Positions 7,933-16,721 of a stretch of DNA of 64,000 nt are shown in pieces. Location of the stretch: positions 1 through 64,000 of the forward strand of contig JAXLSW010000007.1 of assembly GCA_046330415.1 (NCBI GenBank), read 5' to 3'. The notes beneath the pieces are model-generated. The model made no database searches and was not told where the DNA came from. It was given only the letters and a program-made list of their open reading frames with translations. The DNA comes from RHKX01 sp046330415 (GTDB lineage Bacteria > Actinomycetota > Thermoleophilia > Solirubrobacterales > 70-9). Every line of letters starts with the position of its first letter. Position 1 is the stretch's first letter. The translations under genes were made by a program, and so were the position numbers.

Positions 7933-9747
7933 TCACAGCGCCTCGCGGCAGGCTCGTGTCCGTTCGACGTCCACAGCCAGCGACTCGTCCTCGATGTCGC
8001 CGGTGAAGATCACCCCGTAGTCCCGCTCCGCTGCCTCCCTGCTGACCCACCTCGGATAGATGCTCGGCAGCACGAGCTCGGGCTCGCGCTCCGCCGGGTT
8101 CCCGTAGCCGCCACCGCCCGCTTCCCAGCCTTTGACCCACTCGCCGGGGACGAGCGTCGCGTCGCCGATCGGCTCGCTGCTGGTCTCGGTCCTGTCGGCC
8201 TCGACCTTCCACGCCGCCGCGCGTGAGCCGGGGCGCCGCCGAGGACACCCGCCGGCGGGTCGATCGCGAAGTCGGCGAAGTAAAAGGCCTGCATCGTGCC
8301 GCGAGTCGGGCCGAAGACCATCTCGCTCGCCGACCGCGGCGGGCGACCGGCACCACCGGTGTCGGCGAGCAGCCGATAGGAGCGGAAGCGCATCGGGGTA
8401 CTTCTGCTCGAGCAGCTCGAGCGAGTCGATGTAGACGGTCTTCGCGCAGTCGGGCATCGCGTAGGTGACCCAGCCGTCGGCGGTCGGGGAGCCGGGGCCG
8501 CCGTTGTTGCCGGAGACGAGCTGGTTGACGTAGGGCTGGCCGTCGCGCGGGTCGGTGCCGCTGAAGACGGAGTAGCCGACGCCCATCGCCCCGGCTCCCT
8601 CGGCGCCCTGGCCGTCGCCGAGTTGGGCGAAGGCCGCCTCCGCAGCGGGTTGATGACGCGGTTGAGGATGTTCGTCGTCGCCATCGAGGAGGAGTGCGGA
8701 AGGTGAGGGCTTCGCCGACGGCGCTCCTCCCGGATCAGGACATCGATGCGGCGAAAGGTCCCGGCGTTGTGGGGGATGTCGGAGTCGAGGCAGTTGAAGA
8801 CACCGATGTAGGCGCCGCCCATCGCCGCGCACCGCGAGAGGTTGATGCCGGAGGCGAGGCAGTCGACGTTGTCGCGCAGGTCGACCTCGATCCGCCCTCG
8901 TCGGGGTCGACGTCCACGGGAACGCCGTCGGGGACGCCCGGCATCGGGTCGTGGGAAGAGGTGCCCTGCAGCTTCGCCTTCGGGAGCTTGGCGATCTCGT
9001 GGGCGATCCGGCGCTCGGAATAGTCGAGCCACTCGACCGCGAAGCGCTCGATCGTCTCGATCCCGTAGCGCTCGACGAGCTCGCCGATCCGGCGCTCGCC
9101 GATCCGGGCCGCGCCGATCATCGCCAGGTAGTCGCCGTACCACATGTCCGGCACCCGGATCCGGCGCCGGCACATACGGATGATGTCGGCGACGTCGGTG
9201 CGGTCGCGCTGGATCCGCACGCAGGGGAAGCGAGGCCCAGCCCTCGTTGTAGAGGTCGGTCGCGTAGGGCATGTAGGTGCTCGGGTCGGCGTTGCCGCAG
9301 TCGGCCTGGTGGGCCTTCGCGCAGGCAGTGAATGCGGCGCCCCTCCCAGAAGACCGGGACCAGCACGGTGAAGCCGGCGGTGTGGGTGTTGCCGAGGTAG
9401 GGTCGTTGTGGAGGAAGGCGGCGTCAGCGATGTCGTCGTGGAGCTCCGAGCATCGAGGCGGGTCTGCAACCCGGCGCCGAGGACGTAACCCGCAGGCCCT
9501 CGGCGGCTGCGAGGAGCTGGTCGTCGGCGGTGACGATCGAGCAGGAGAAGTCGCGCGCCATGTTGAGGACCGCCGAGCGGCCGGTCCGGAACAGGGTGTT
9601 GGTCATCTCGCGGACGATCGACTCGAAGCGGTTGGCGAGCACCGCGAGCAGGACCTGGTCGAGCTCGGGGCCGTTGGCTTCCCGGCTGCCCCCGGTGGCC
9701 CCGGTGGCCCCGGTGGCCTCGGTGACCTGCGGCTCGGCGGCCATCAC
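7933..9747 (-). pseudogene. hyuB: hydantoinase B/oxoprolinase-type subunit HyuB, multiple frameshifts
   Basis: HyuB sequence is present across the whole span but scattered over three frames: LAVLANRFESIVREMTNTL (N-terminus), WYGDYLAMIGAARIGERRI, CLASGINLSRCAAMGGAYIG, GVGYSVFSGTDPRDGQPYV and GGGYGNPAEREPELV. About seven 1-nt shifts are needed to read it through, for roughly 600 residues, the normal HyuB size. The start overlaps the hyuA stop by 4 bp. With HyuA it would hydrolyse a hydantoin, N-methylhydantoin or 5-oxoproline-like ring in an ATP-dependent way. The high density of breaks beside an intact hyuA means either locally poor sequence or true inactivation. Confidence 0.8.
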
Positions 9748-11837
9748 ACCGCCTCCAGCAGGTAGTCGCCGACAGCGGTGACCGAGAGGCTCGCGCCCGG
9801 CGGCACGACCACGGTCGTCGTCGGCTCGGCGATCAGGGCCGGGCCCTCGACCACGTCCCCGGCCGGGATCGTCCCGCCCTCGTAGACGGGCGTCTCCTGC
9901 GAACCCGTCCCCGGGAACCAGGAGTCGCGCCGGCCGAGAACGCGGGGGAACGCCCCGCCCGACGCGATGGTGCCCTTGACGGGCGGCTTTGCGGGGGCTG
10001 CCGTGAGGCGCCCCTTCCAGTGGGAGACCTCGACCGTCTGGCCGGGGTCCTCGACGGCGAACACGCGCAGGTGCTCGGCGTTGAAGGTCTCCTCGAGGCG
10101 CTCGACCTCGGCGTCGGAGGTGAAGCGCTCACCGGGAAGCGGGATCTCGAGATCCCAGACCTGGTGGGCGTAGCGGGCCTCGGCGATGTGCTCGACGCTC
10201 GCTTCCCCCACTCCCTGGGCGGAGAGTGACGCAGCGAGCTCGGCGAGCTCGGCGTCGATCTCGTCGAGGGCGCCGTTGACGGCGTCGCGATCGAAGTCCC
10301 GGGTCCCGGCGAAGAGGGTCCGGCCCGCCTCGGCGACGACGTCCGCCTGCTGGCCTCCGAAAGCGCTGAGAGCACCGGCGCAGCGCGGCACCAGGACGCG
10401 GCGGCAGCCGAGCTCGGCGGCGATCGCGGCGATGCCGAGGCCGGCCGCGCCCCCGCCGGCGACGAGCGCCGCGTCGCGGGGGTCGATGCCCTGGTTGATC
10501 GTGATCTCCTTGATGGCAGCGACCATGTGCTCGTTGGCGATGGTCACCACGGCGAGCGCGACGGACTCCACATCGCCCTCGGCGCCGGAGTCGGTGGCGA
10601 GCGACTCGATGACGGCGCGAGCAGCGTCGGCGTCGAGCTTCATCTCCCCGCCGAGGAAGTGGTCGGGGTCGAGGTAGCCGAGGACGACCGCTGCGTCGGT
10701 GACCGTGGGACGCTCGCCGCCGTTGCCGTAGCAGGCGGGACCGGGGTCGGCTCCGGCGCTGTCGGGGCCGACGCGGAGGAGGCCGCCGCTGTCGACCCAG
10801 GCGATCGAACCGCCGCCGGCTCCCACCGAGCGCGCGTCGACCGCCGAGAGGCCGGTGAGGTGGCCGGCGAACTGCTCGCCGAGCCAGGTCTCGCGGGTGG
10901 TGACGACATCACCGTCATGGATCAGGCTGACGTCGAAGGAGGTGCCGCCGGTGTCGCAGACGACGACGTCGGTCTCGTCGAGCTGGACGGCGGCCAGCGC
11001 GCGGCCCGCAACCGGGGCGAGAGCGGGACCGGAGCGGACCGACTGGATCGGGCGCTCCACCAGGTCGGACATGCGCATCATCCCGCCGAGCGAGTTGGCG
11101 GCGTAGAGCTGGCCCGCGTAGCCGAGGCCGCGGAGCACCTCCTCGACCTCGGCGAGGTGCTGCTGCATCAGTGGCTTCAGCGACGCGTCGATCACCGCCG
11201 AGGAGGTGCGGCGGTACTCGCGCACGATCGGGTTGAGCCGGTGGGAGAGGGTGAACGGGACCCCGGGGAGCTCCGCCTCGATCATCCGGCCGAGCTCGAG
11301 CTCGTGGACGGGGTTCGCGATCGACCAGAAGAGCGAGACGCCGACGGCCTCGATCTCGAGGGCCGCGAGCCGGGCCAGGGTCCGCTCGGCGGCCGCGACG
11401 TCGAGCGGCACGACGACCTCACCTTCGGAGCCGATCCGCTCGGGGATCTCGAAGGTGAGGCGACGCGGCACGTAGGGCTCGGGGTAGCTGCGGTCGTAGT
11501 CGTAGGGGCGCAGTGATCCGCCCTCGCGGCGGACGAGGACGTCGGGGAACCCCTCGGTGCAGAGGAGCGCCGTGCGAGCGGTCTTGCCCTCGAGCACGGC
11601 GTTGGTCGCCTGAGTGGTCGCGTAGACGAACAGGTCGGTGCGACCGAGGGTCTCCTCGAGGTCGAGACCGAGCTGGCGTGCGGCGCCGGCGATCGCGTCC
11701 TGGAGGCCGTCGGCGAGGCGGCTCGGCGTGGTCAGCGACTTGCCGATCGCGTAGTCGCCCCCGGCTTCGGAGACGACGACGTCGGTGAAGGTGCCGCCGA
11801 CGTCGCAGGTGATCTTGAGGCCGTTCTGGCCGCTCAA
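9744..11837 (-). CDS. hyuA: hydantoinase A/5-oxoprolinase-type ATPase subunit HyuA
   Basis: 697 residues, full length. The actin-like ATPase motifs are clear: CDVGGTFTDVVVSE at the N-terminus, CDTGGTSFDVSLI mid-protein, and GAGGGSIAWVD followed by GADPGPACYGNGG. The family activates the amide of hydantoins, oxoproline or related rings by phosphorylation, and HyuB completes ring opening; acetophenone carboxylases are a related alternative. It overlaps the Rid gene by 4 bp. The substrate cannot be assigned from sequence. Confidence 0.88.
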   Translation of the reverse strand: MSGQNGLKITCDVGGTFTDVVVSEAGGDYAIGKSLTTPSRLADGLQDAIAGAARQLGLDLEETLGRTDLFVYATTQATNAVLEGKTARTALLCTEGFPDVLVRREGGSLRPYDYDRSYPEPYVPRRLTFEIPERIGSEGEVVVPLDVAAAERTLARLAALEIEAVGVSLFWSIANPVHELELGRMIEAELPGVPFTLSHRLNPIVREYRRTSSAVIDASLKPLMQQHLAEVEEVLRGLGYAGQLYAANSLGGMMRMSDLVERPIQSVRSGPALAPVAGRALAAVQLDETDVVVCDTGGTSFDVSLIHDGDVVTTRETWLGEQFAGHLTGLSAVDARSVGAGGGSIAWVDSGGLLRVGPDSAGADPGPACYGNGGERPTVTDAAVVLGYLDPDHFLGGEMKLDADAARAVIESLATDSGAEGDVESVALAVVTIANEHMVAAIKEITINQGIDPRDAALVAGGGAAGLGIAAIAAELGCRRVLVPRCAGALSAFGGQQADVVAEAGRTLFAGTRDFDRDAVNGALDEIDAELAELAASLSAQGVGEASVEHIAEARYAHQVWDLEIPLPGERFTSDAEVERLEETFNAEHLRVFAVEDPGQTVEVSHWKGRLTAAPAKPPVKGTIASGGAFPRVLGRRDSWFPGTGSQETPVYEGGTIPAGDVVEGPALIAEPTTTVVVPPGASLSVTAVGDYLLEAV

Positions 11838-12232
11838 CTGGCCCCCGGCTCCGCGCCGTCCGGGATGAACGCGACCGCGTCGATCTCGATCGAAGCGCCG
11901 ACGAGGAGGCTCGCGACACCGACCGCGGCACTCGTCGGGACCTTGTCGCCGAAGCGCTCGGTGCGGACCTGGCTGAACTCCCCGTAATCGGCGAGGTCGG
12001 TCATGTAGACGGTGATGCGAACGATGTCGGTGAGCTCGCCGCCCGCCTTCTGCAGCGACCTCTCGATCAGGTCGAAGGTCGCCTGGGTCTCGGCCGCGAC
12101 GCCGCCCTCGACCACCTTCATGTTCTCGTCGAATCCGACCTGGCCGGAGACGTGGATCCAGGTTCCCGGTCCATCGACGCGGATCACCTCGCTGAAGTTC
12201 GCGAAGTCGGAGGGGTAGCGGGTGATCGTCAT
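11834..12232 (-). CDS. Rid-family (YjgF/YER057c/UK114) protein lacking the catalytic arginine
   Basis: 132 residues, one Rid domain. In RidA the motif before the last strand is PARSxVEVA, whose Arg binds the substrate carboxylate during imine/enamine hydrolysis. Here the aligned stretch is PTSAAVGVASLLVGASIEID, with Ser in place of Arg. It is therefore likely one of the Rid subgroups without 2-iminoacid deaminase activity, perhaps acting on an amide or carbamoyl intermediate of this pathway. It lies between the aminotransferase and hyuA with 4-bp overlaps on both sides. Confidence 0.85.
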   Translation of the reverse strand: MTITRYPSDFANFSEVIRVDGPGTWIHVSGQVGFDENMKVVEGGVAAETQATFDLIERSLQKAGGELTDIVRITVYMTDLADYGEFSQVRTERFGDKVPTSAAVGVASLLVGASIEIDAVAFIPDGAEPGAS

Positions 12233-13521
12233 CTCGGGTCTCCTTCGCTCGCTTGCTCTTGCAGTTCCTTCGACAGGTCGGCGAGGCCGGCGTGGAGGCC
12301 GGCGATCGCCTCCGTCACGTCGTCGTCGGTGAACGGGGTGGCCATGGCGATCTCACCGTCCTGGCCGATGTAGACGCCGTGGTTGATCGCCGCCATCTGC
12401 AGGCGCCGGGTGAGGTGGTCCTGGGGCTCGCCGGCGGCATCGAGGACGTTGAGCCCGATCACGGAGCCGTCGCCGGTGACGTCGAGCCCGATCCCGACCT
12501 CGGCCGCCCCATGCTCAAGCGCGGCGAAGATGCGCGCCGCCTGCGCGTCCATCCGCTCGATGTCGGGGCTGCGGTAGCGCTCGACGGCGACCTTCCCGGC
12601 GGCGCACCCGAGCGGGTTGCCGTTGAAGGAGCCACCGTGGTAGAGCGCGGTCTCGTGCTGGGGGTCGAAGATCCGCATGAGCTCGTCGGTGGAGCCGATG
12701 GCGCCGACCGGGAGCCCGCCCCCGATCCACTTGCCGAGGCAGGTGATGTCGGGGGCGATCCCGTAGCGCTCGGCGGATCCACCCTCGGCGAGGCGGAACA
12801 TCAGGCAGTCGTCGAGGATGGCGAGGATCCCGTGCGAGCGGGCGAGCTCGACCAAGTCGTTGAGGAAGCCGGGCGGCGGCGGGATCACCTGGAAGGTGAA
12901 GAGGATCGGCTCGATGACGACCGCTGCGATCTCGCCTTGATGGGCGGCGAAGGCGCGCTCGAAGGAGTCGAGGTCGCCGAAGGTGCCGACGAGCGTGCGG
13001 CCCTCGAGCTCGCCGATGCCGTAGAGGCCGGCCTCGAGGTCGTCGTAGGAGCCGTGGTAGGCGCCCTGGAACTTGACGACGAGCGGGCGGCCCGTTGCCT
13101 GGCGCGCGAGCTTGACGCCGAGCATCGTCGCCTCGGTGCCGGTGTTGGTGAGGCGGACCTTCTCCGCGGTCGGGATCCGGCTGCAGAGGAGCTCGGCGAA
13201 CTCGACCTGGTGGATCGAGGCGCCGGGCCAGGCCGTCCCCTTCGGAAGCGCCGCCCGCAGCGCCTCCTGCACGGGCTCGTAGGCGTGGCCGTGGATCAGG
13301 CTGAGGCCGTTGTACGTGAAGTCGATGTAGGTGTGGCCATCGACGTCGACGAGGCGGACGCCCTCGCCGCGCTCGAAGACGAGCGGGTAGGGGTCGAAGT
13401 AGCCGAACGAGCGGGTGCTCCCCGCTGGCATCACCTCGGCCGAGCGCTTCATCAGATCCGCCGAGGCGCTCGTTCGCTCGAGGTAGGTCCCGAGGATGGC
13501 GGACTCGGCGGTGGCGCTCAT
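12229..13521 (-). CDS. class III PLP-dependent aminotransferase, glutamate-1-semialdehyde aminomutase-like
   Basis: 430 residues. Motifs: NTGTEATMLGVKLARQATG (phosphate binding), FQGAYHGSYDD, VIEPI, ILDD (Asp near 238 for the PLP nitrogen) and CLGKWIGGGLPVGAIGS with the Schiff-base Lys near 264. The fold is like HemL, but the context (HyuAB, Rid protein, Liv importer) indicates a catabolic omega- or beta-amino acid aminotransferase rather than haem synthesis. Two bases follow the gntR stop. The reaction is inferred. Confidence 0.85.
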   Translation of the reverse strand: MSATAESAILGTYLERTSASADLMKRSAEVMPAGSTRSFGYFDPYPLVFERGEGVRLVDVDGHTYIDFTYNGLSLIHGHAYEPVQEALRAALPKGTAWPGASIHQVEFAELLCSRIPTAEKVRLTNTGTEATMLGVKLARQATGRPLVVKFQGAYHGSYDDLEAGLYGIGELEGRTLVGTFGDLDSFERAFAAHQGEIAAVVIEPILFTFQVIPPPPGFLNDLVELARSHGILAILDDCLMFRLAEGGSAERYGIAPDITCLGKWIGGGLPVGAIGSTDELMRIFDPQHETALYHGGSFNGNPLGCAAGKVAVERYRSPDIERMDAQAARIFAALEHGAAEVGIGLDVTGDGSVIGLNVLDAAGEPQDHLTRRLQMAAINHGVYIGQDGEIAMATPFTDDDVTEAIAGLHAGLADLSKELQEQASEGDPR

Positions 13522-13523
13522 CC

Positions 13524-14219
13524 CTAGTCCTCGGGGGCGAAGAGCTCGGGGTGGGCGGCGAGCGTGGTGCGCGTCCGCCGGATATGGATCCGGTAGATGG
13601 CCGACGCGTCCTCGGGGGCGCGGCGCTCCAGGGCGTCGGTGAGCATCTCGTGCTCGGCGGCCGAGCGGTTGAGGCTGCTGATCAGGGACGAGTAGCGCCA
13701 GCGGTAGCGCTCGGCGGTCTGGCGGAGGCCCTGGACGACGGCCATCGCGCGCATCCCGGCGGCGGCGAGGACTGCGGTGTGGAAGTCGCGGTCGATGTCG
13801 AGGTAGGCGGGGACGTCGTCGGTCTTGACCGCGGGGGCGGAGCGGCCGTCGATCTCGCGGATCTCGGCGACCTCCTCCTCGGTGATCCGGCGGCCGCGGC
13901 GGCGGCCATCATCGGCTCGATGGTCTCGCGCAGGAGGTAGACCTCGATCAGCTCGGCGTGGTCCAGCGGGGCGACGCGGGCGCCCACGTCGCGCTCGAGG
14001 GTCACGAGGCCCTCCCCGGCGAGCTCGCGCAGCGCCTCGCGAACCGGGAGGCGGGAGACGCCGAGCCGCTGGGCGACGGCGTCCTGCTTGATCCGCTCCC
14101 CGGGCTTCAGCTCACCGCCGAGGATCGCGTCGCGCAGCTCCCGAGCCACGACCGCCGCCCGTGACTCGGCGGGCGCGGCCGTGGCGAGGGAGCTGTCGGA
14201 GGAGGAGGACAGAGGGCAT
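13524..14219 (-). pseudogene. GntR-family (FCD/FadR-type) transcriptional regulator, frameshifted
   Basis: Winged HTH at the N-terminus (RIKQDAVAQRLGVSRLPVRE), then FCD-type helices: VYLLRETIEPMMAAAAAA in one frame, then EEVAEIREIDG and DIDRDFHTAVLAAAG leading into RAMAVVQGLRQTAERYRWRY in another. The break is near 13900 in a GC-rich run. The ATG at 14219 is one base out of frame with the HTH, so a second indel in the CCTCCTCCTCC stretch is suspected; otherwise a non-ATG start is used. It heads the leftward catabolic operon and probably controls it in response to a pathway metabolite. Confidence 0.75.
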
Positions 14220-14248
14220 ATTGGATCCGAAGTGGATCCGATTGTCAA
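14220..14248 (-). promoter_or_regulatory. promoter with tandem GGATCC operator half-sites for the GntR operon
   Basis: Reading leftward there is a perfect -35 TTGACA (complement of 14243-14248), then two copies of the 11-nt unit TGGATCCGA(A/T)(G/T) in direct repeat, then CAATAT about 19 nt after the -35. Further TGGATCCAA and TGGATTAAG copies lie at 14329-14350, and TGGT-n9-ACCA at 14284-14300. Repeats between -35 and start fit autorepression by the adjacent GntR protein. Binding is inferred. Confidence 0.45.
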
Positions 14249-14406
14249 GGCGAGTTTTAGAGAACTGGCTGTTTGCAGCGGTTTGGTCGGTTGGCTACCA
14301 GGCGTATTGTCGCCAAGAGGGGCGATGCTGGATCCAATTAGCTGGATTAAGTGCTTGCCGGAGTGCTCCGGGGGGCGCGGATCCGGGCCCCGGGCTTGTA
14401 GAGGGC

Positions 14407-14727
14407 ATGCCACCTATCGTCGAACCGATCGAAGGGCCCGAGCTGGATCGCGTCATCACGGTCCTGCTGAACGCGACCGGCGCCGTTCATCAGCTCGTCG
14501 AGGACGAGGTCGCCGGGGGGCATGTCGGCGTCGACATCGTCGACCGGGTCGCCGATCGGCTGCGCTCGATCCTCGTGCTGTTCGAGGAGCACCGATCCGA
14601 CGAGGAGCTCGCCGACATCACCGAGTTCCTCGCGATCGCGACGATCATGATCGCCGAGCACTGCGGCTTCGATGCGGTGTTCCACCCGGACCGAGAACCG
14701 CAACCGGACGGCGGTGGTCTGCACTAG
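14407..14727 (+). CDS. small acidic hypothetical protein
   Basis: 106 residues starting MPPIVEPIEGPELDRVITVL. Predominantly helical and acidic, no signal peptide, no membrane segment and no motif I recognise. The start follows GAGGG by only one base, so spacing to a ribosome site is unusual and an upstream start is possible, but the upstream frame runs through the operator region. It is divergent from the gntR operon. Function unknown. Confidence 0.55.
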   Translation: MPPIVEPIEGPELDRVITVLLNATGAVHQLVEDEVAGGHVGVDIVDRVADRLRSILVLFEEHRSDEELADITEFLAIATIMIAEHCGFDAVFHPDREPQPDGGGLH

Positions 14728-14756
14728 CGCTTCCCGGGCTTCGCGTGCAGCGGGCA

Positions 14757-14762
14757 TATGCT
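14757..14762 (+). promoter_or_regulatory. -10 box TATGCT, leaderless start
   Basis: TATGCT ends 6 nt before the GTG of the next gene and no Shine-Dalgarno sequence intervenes, so transcription would begin at or next to the start codon. Confidence 0.4.
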
Positions 14763-14768
14763 CGCGCG

Positions 14769-15344
14769 GTGAGCCGTCCTGAACCTGACCACCTCGTCTC
14801 CGTCTCGACGTGGAAGGCGGAGCCGGGGCGCGAGGCGGAGATGGAAGCGCTCGGGGAGCGGCTGCTCGAGATGGCGGCCGCGGTGCCGGGGCACCTGTCG
14901 GGGACCGTCCTGCGCGGGGAGGGATCGCGCGAGTTCCACTTCGTGCACACGTTCCGCGACGCCGGCGCGCTCGCCGCCTACGAGGCGAGCCCAGTGCGGG
15001 AGGAGATCCGCGGCGAGCTCGCCCGGATCGGCAAGCGGGTCGGCGACCCCCAGCGCGTGACGGGGCTGGAGACGTGGTTCGCCTCCCAGGGCCGGACGGT
15101 GGAGACGATCAAGCCGCCGCCGCGCTGGAAGATGTGGCTCGCCTCGTTTCTCGGCGCCTACCCGCTCGTCGTCCTCTTCCAGTGGCTGATCGCACCGGAG
15201 GTCAGCGACTGGCCGCTGCTGATCCGGTCGGCGGCGCTCCCCCTCGTCCTGCTCAGCCTCATGACCTACCTGATGATGCCGCTGGTGACGCGCGTTCTGG
15301 GCGGCTGGCTGTATCCCAACGGCCCCGACGGGAACCGGAGCTGA
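14769..15344 (+). CDS. antibiotic-biosynthesis-monooxygenase-like (ABM) domain protein with C-terminal membrane segments
   Basis: 191 residues, GTG start. Residues 1-100 resemble an ABM dimeric alpha/beta-barrel domain (LVSVSTWKAEPGREAEMEAL, GTVLRGEGSREFHFVHTFRD). Residues about 118-180 carry two hydrophobic helices (FLGAYPLVVLFQWLIAP; AALPLVLLSLMTYLMMPLVT), as in ABM proteins with a membrane tail. No cofactor residues are recognisable. Probably a membrane-bound stress or quinone-related monooxygenase-like protein, but the reaction is unknown. Confidence 0.7.
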   Translation: MSRPEPDHLVSVSTWKAEPGREAEMEALGERLLEMAAAVPGHLSGTVLRGEGSREFHFVHTFRDAGALAAYEASPVREEIRGELARIGKRVGDPQRVTGLETWFASQGRTVETIKPPPRWKMWLASFLGAYPLVVLFQWLIAPEVSDWPLLIRSAALPLVLLSLMTYLMMPLVTRVLGGWLYPNGPDGNRS

Positions 15345-15360
15345 GCGCCTGCGATGGGAG

Positions 15361-15366
15361 TAGCTT
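15361..15366 (+). promoter_or_regulatory. -10 box TAGCTT, leaderless start
   Basis: TAGCTT followed by 7 nt (CCCGCCC) and then the ATG of the secreted protein gene. There is no ribosome-binding site in between. Confidence 0.45.
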
Positions 15367-15373
15367 CCCGCCC

Positions 15374-15805
15374 ATGAAGAAGATCTCTTTGCTCAAGACC
15401 CTTGTCATCTCCCTCGCTGCGGTGACGGCGCTGGCGGCGGCGTTCACGACGCAGGCCTCCGCCAAGCGGTTCGTCACCGAGGACGGGAACATCTCCTGCA
15501 TCCTGCGCAGCAAGTTCGTCCGCTGCGACGTGACCAAGCACAAGTGGACGGCGCCGCCGAAGCCGAAGTCCTGCGAGTTCGACTACGGCAGCAGCCTCTA
15601 CCTCGACCAGAAGAAGGCCGGGTTCGCCTGCGTCAGCGACGCCACCGGCGCGACGGTGATGTACCCCGCGGGCACGAAGTTCGTGGCGGGCCAGAACTCC
15701 TGCCGCCTGCGCAAGAACAGCAAGATCAAGTGCGTGCGCAAGGCCGATGACGGCTCCCTGCTCTGGGGCTTCACCGTCGGTCAGAAGACCTACAGCGTCT
15801 TCTAG
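15374..15805 (+). CDS. small secreted cysteine-containing protein
   Basis: 143 residues. Clear Sec signal peptide (MKKISLLKTLVISLAAVTAL ending in TQASA) with cleavage expected near residue 28. The mature part has about six Cys (SCILRSKFVRCDV, KSCEFDYG, GFACVSD, NSCRLRKNSKIKCV), suggesting disulphides, and resembles the actinobacterial DUF6636-type secreted proteins. Function unknown. The stop abuts that of the convergent membrane protein gene with no spacer. Confidence 0.75.
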   Translation: MKKISLLKTLVISLAAVTALAAAFTTQASAKRFVTEDGNISCILRSKFVRCDVTKHKWTAPPKPKSCEFDYGSSLYLDQKKAGFACVSDATGATVMYPAGTKFVAGQNSCRLRKNSKIKCVRKADDGSLLWGFTVGQKTYSVF

Positions 15806-16493
15806 TCACTGGGGCGCAGCGGGGCCGAGGCCGAGGCGCTTGAGCTGCCTCGGCCCCGAGCCCGTTGCCGCTCGAGCGCCCGCCACTCCGGCGTGCTGAG
15901 CCGCTGCTCGACCGCGAGCTGAACCTTCCCTGGGCCCGATCCCGATCGCGAAGACCACGGTGCCGACGCCCACGGTCCCGCCGAGCAGGTAGCCGGCGAC
16001 GAGCACGCCGATCCGATGCCTGCCCGGACCAGCCGTAGGGACGCGCCGGTGCGGCGGTGAAGGCCGGTCATGAGGCCGTCGCGCGGGCCTCGGTCCCAGC
16101 GCTGCGGTCAGGTAGAAGCCGCTGCCGAGCGAGACCCGGCGACGCCGCCGAGCATCAGCGCCCACGCGAGCGCGGTACCCGGATCCTCGGGCAGGACCTG
16201 CAGCGCACCCTCGAGCGCTACGCCCACCCAGACCGCGTTGCAGACCGTGCCGAGGCCGAGCGGCTGCCCAAGCGGGATCCAGAGCAGGAGGACGACGAAG
16301 CTGATCAGCACCGTGGCGACGCCGATGCTGAGCGGGGTCTGCACCGAGACTCCCTGGGCGAAGACCGTCCACGGCGAATTGCCGAAACTCCGCCGCAACC
16401 AGCTCCTCGCCGGCGCCGAAGAGGGTGAGCCCAAGCATCAGCCGCGCGAAGCGGATCGGGAGCAGGCCGCCAGAGGCTGGCGGGACGGGCGCA
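15806..16493 (-). pseudogene. YczE/YitT-like integral membrane protein, frameshifted
   Basis: Pieces in three frames form a recognisable YczE/YyaS-like protein: FARLMLGLTLFGAGEELV; SPWTVFAQGVSVQTPLSIG, VVLLLWIPLGQPLGLGTVCN; GSGFYLTAALG; GLMTGLHRRTGASLRLVRAG; GYLLGGTVGVGTVVFAIGIG. At least three indels interrupt it. The start is not clear. Family members are five- to six-helix membrane proteins of unknown or transport-linked function. Error or decay are both possible, as the next two genes are also broken. Confidence 0.6.
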
Positions 16494-16596
16494 GAGGTGA
16501 GGGGATGAGGGTGCGAGGGCGGCTGCGTGGGGTCGGGGCGGCGGGGTTGGCGGGTTGAGGGTTGGGGGTTGGGGGATGACGGGGGCTGGATGGACG

Positions 16597-16687
16597 TTGG
16601 TGTCCCCGCCCGGCCGAGTACTCTCCGTGAGTACTCGGCACGGCACCTCGGGACAGCATGATTGCCGCAGTCGGCGGATCGTCGGGG
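16597..16687. repeat. composite GAGTACTC palindromic repeat, copy 1
   Basis: Contains a perfect 11-bp inverted repeat, GCCGAGTACTC (16613-16623) and GAGTACTCGGC (16629-16639) around a 5-nt loop, with TGGTGTCCC to its left and a right flank CAGCATGATTGCCG then CGGCGGATCG. The same order of blocks recurs at 34.7 kb. The strand opposite can read STHGEYSAG, similar to the peptide encoded by the 34.7 kb copy. Confidence 0.75.
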
Positions 16688-16721
16688 GTTGGGTTGGGGC
16701 TGGGGCCAGGGTGTCGATGCG

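Noticed and set aside
16546..16712. G-rich GGGTTGGGGGTT repeats as a possible G-quadruplex or telomere-like array
   Set aside because: The tracts are short and irregular; other GC-rich spacers here also hold G runs. Not enough to claim a function.
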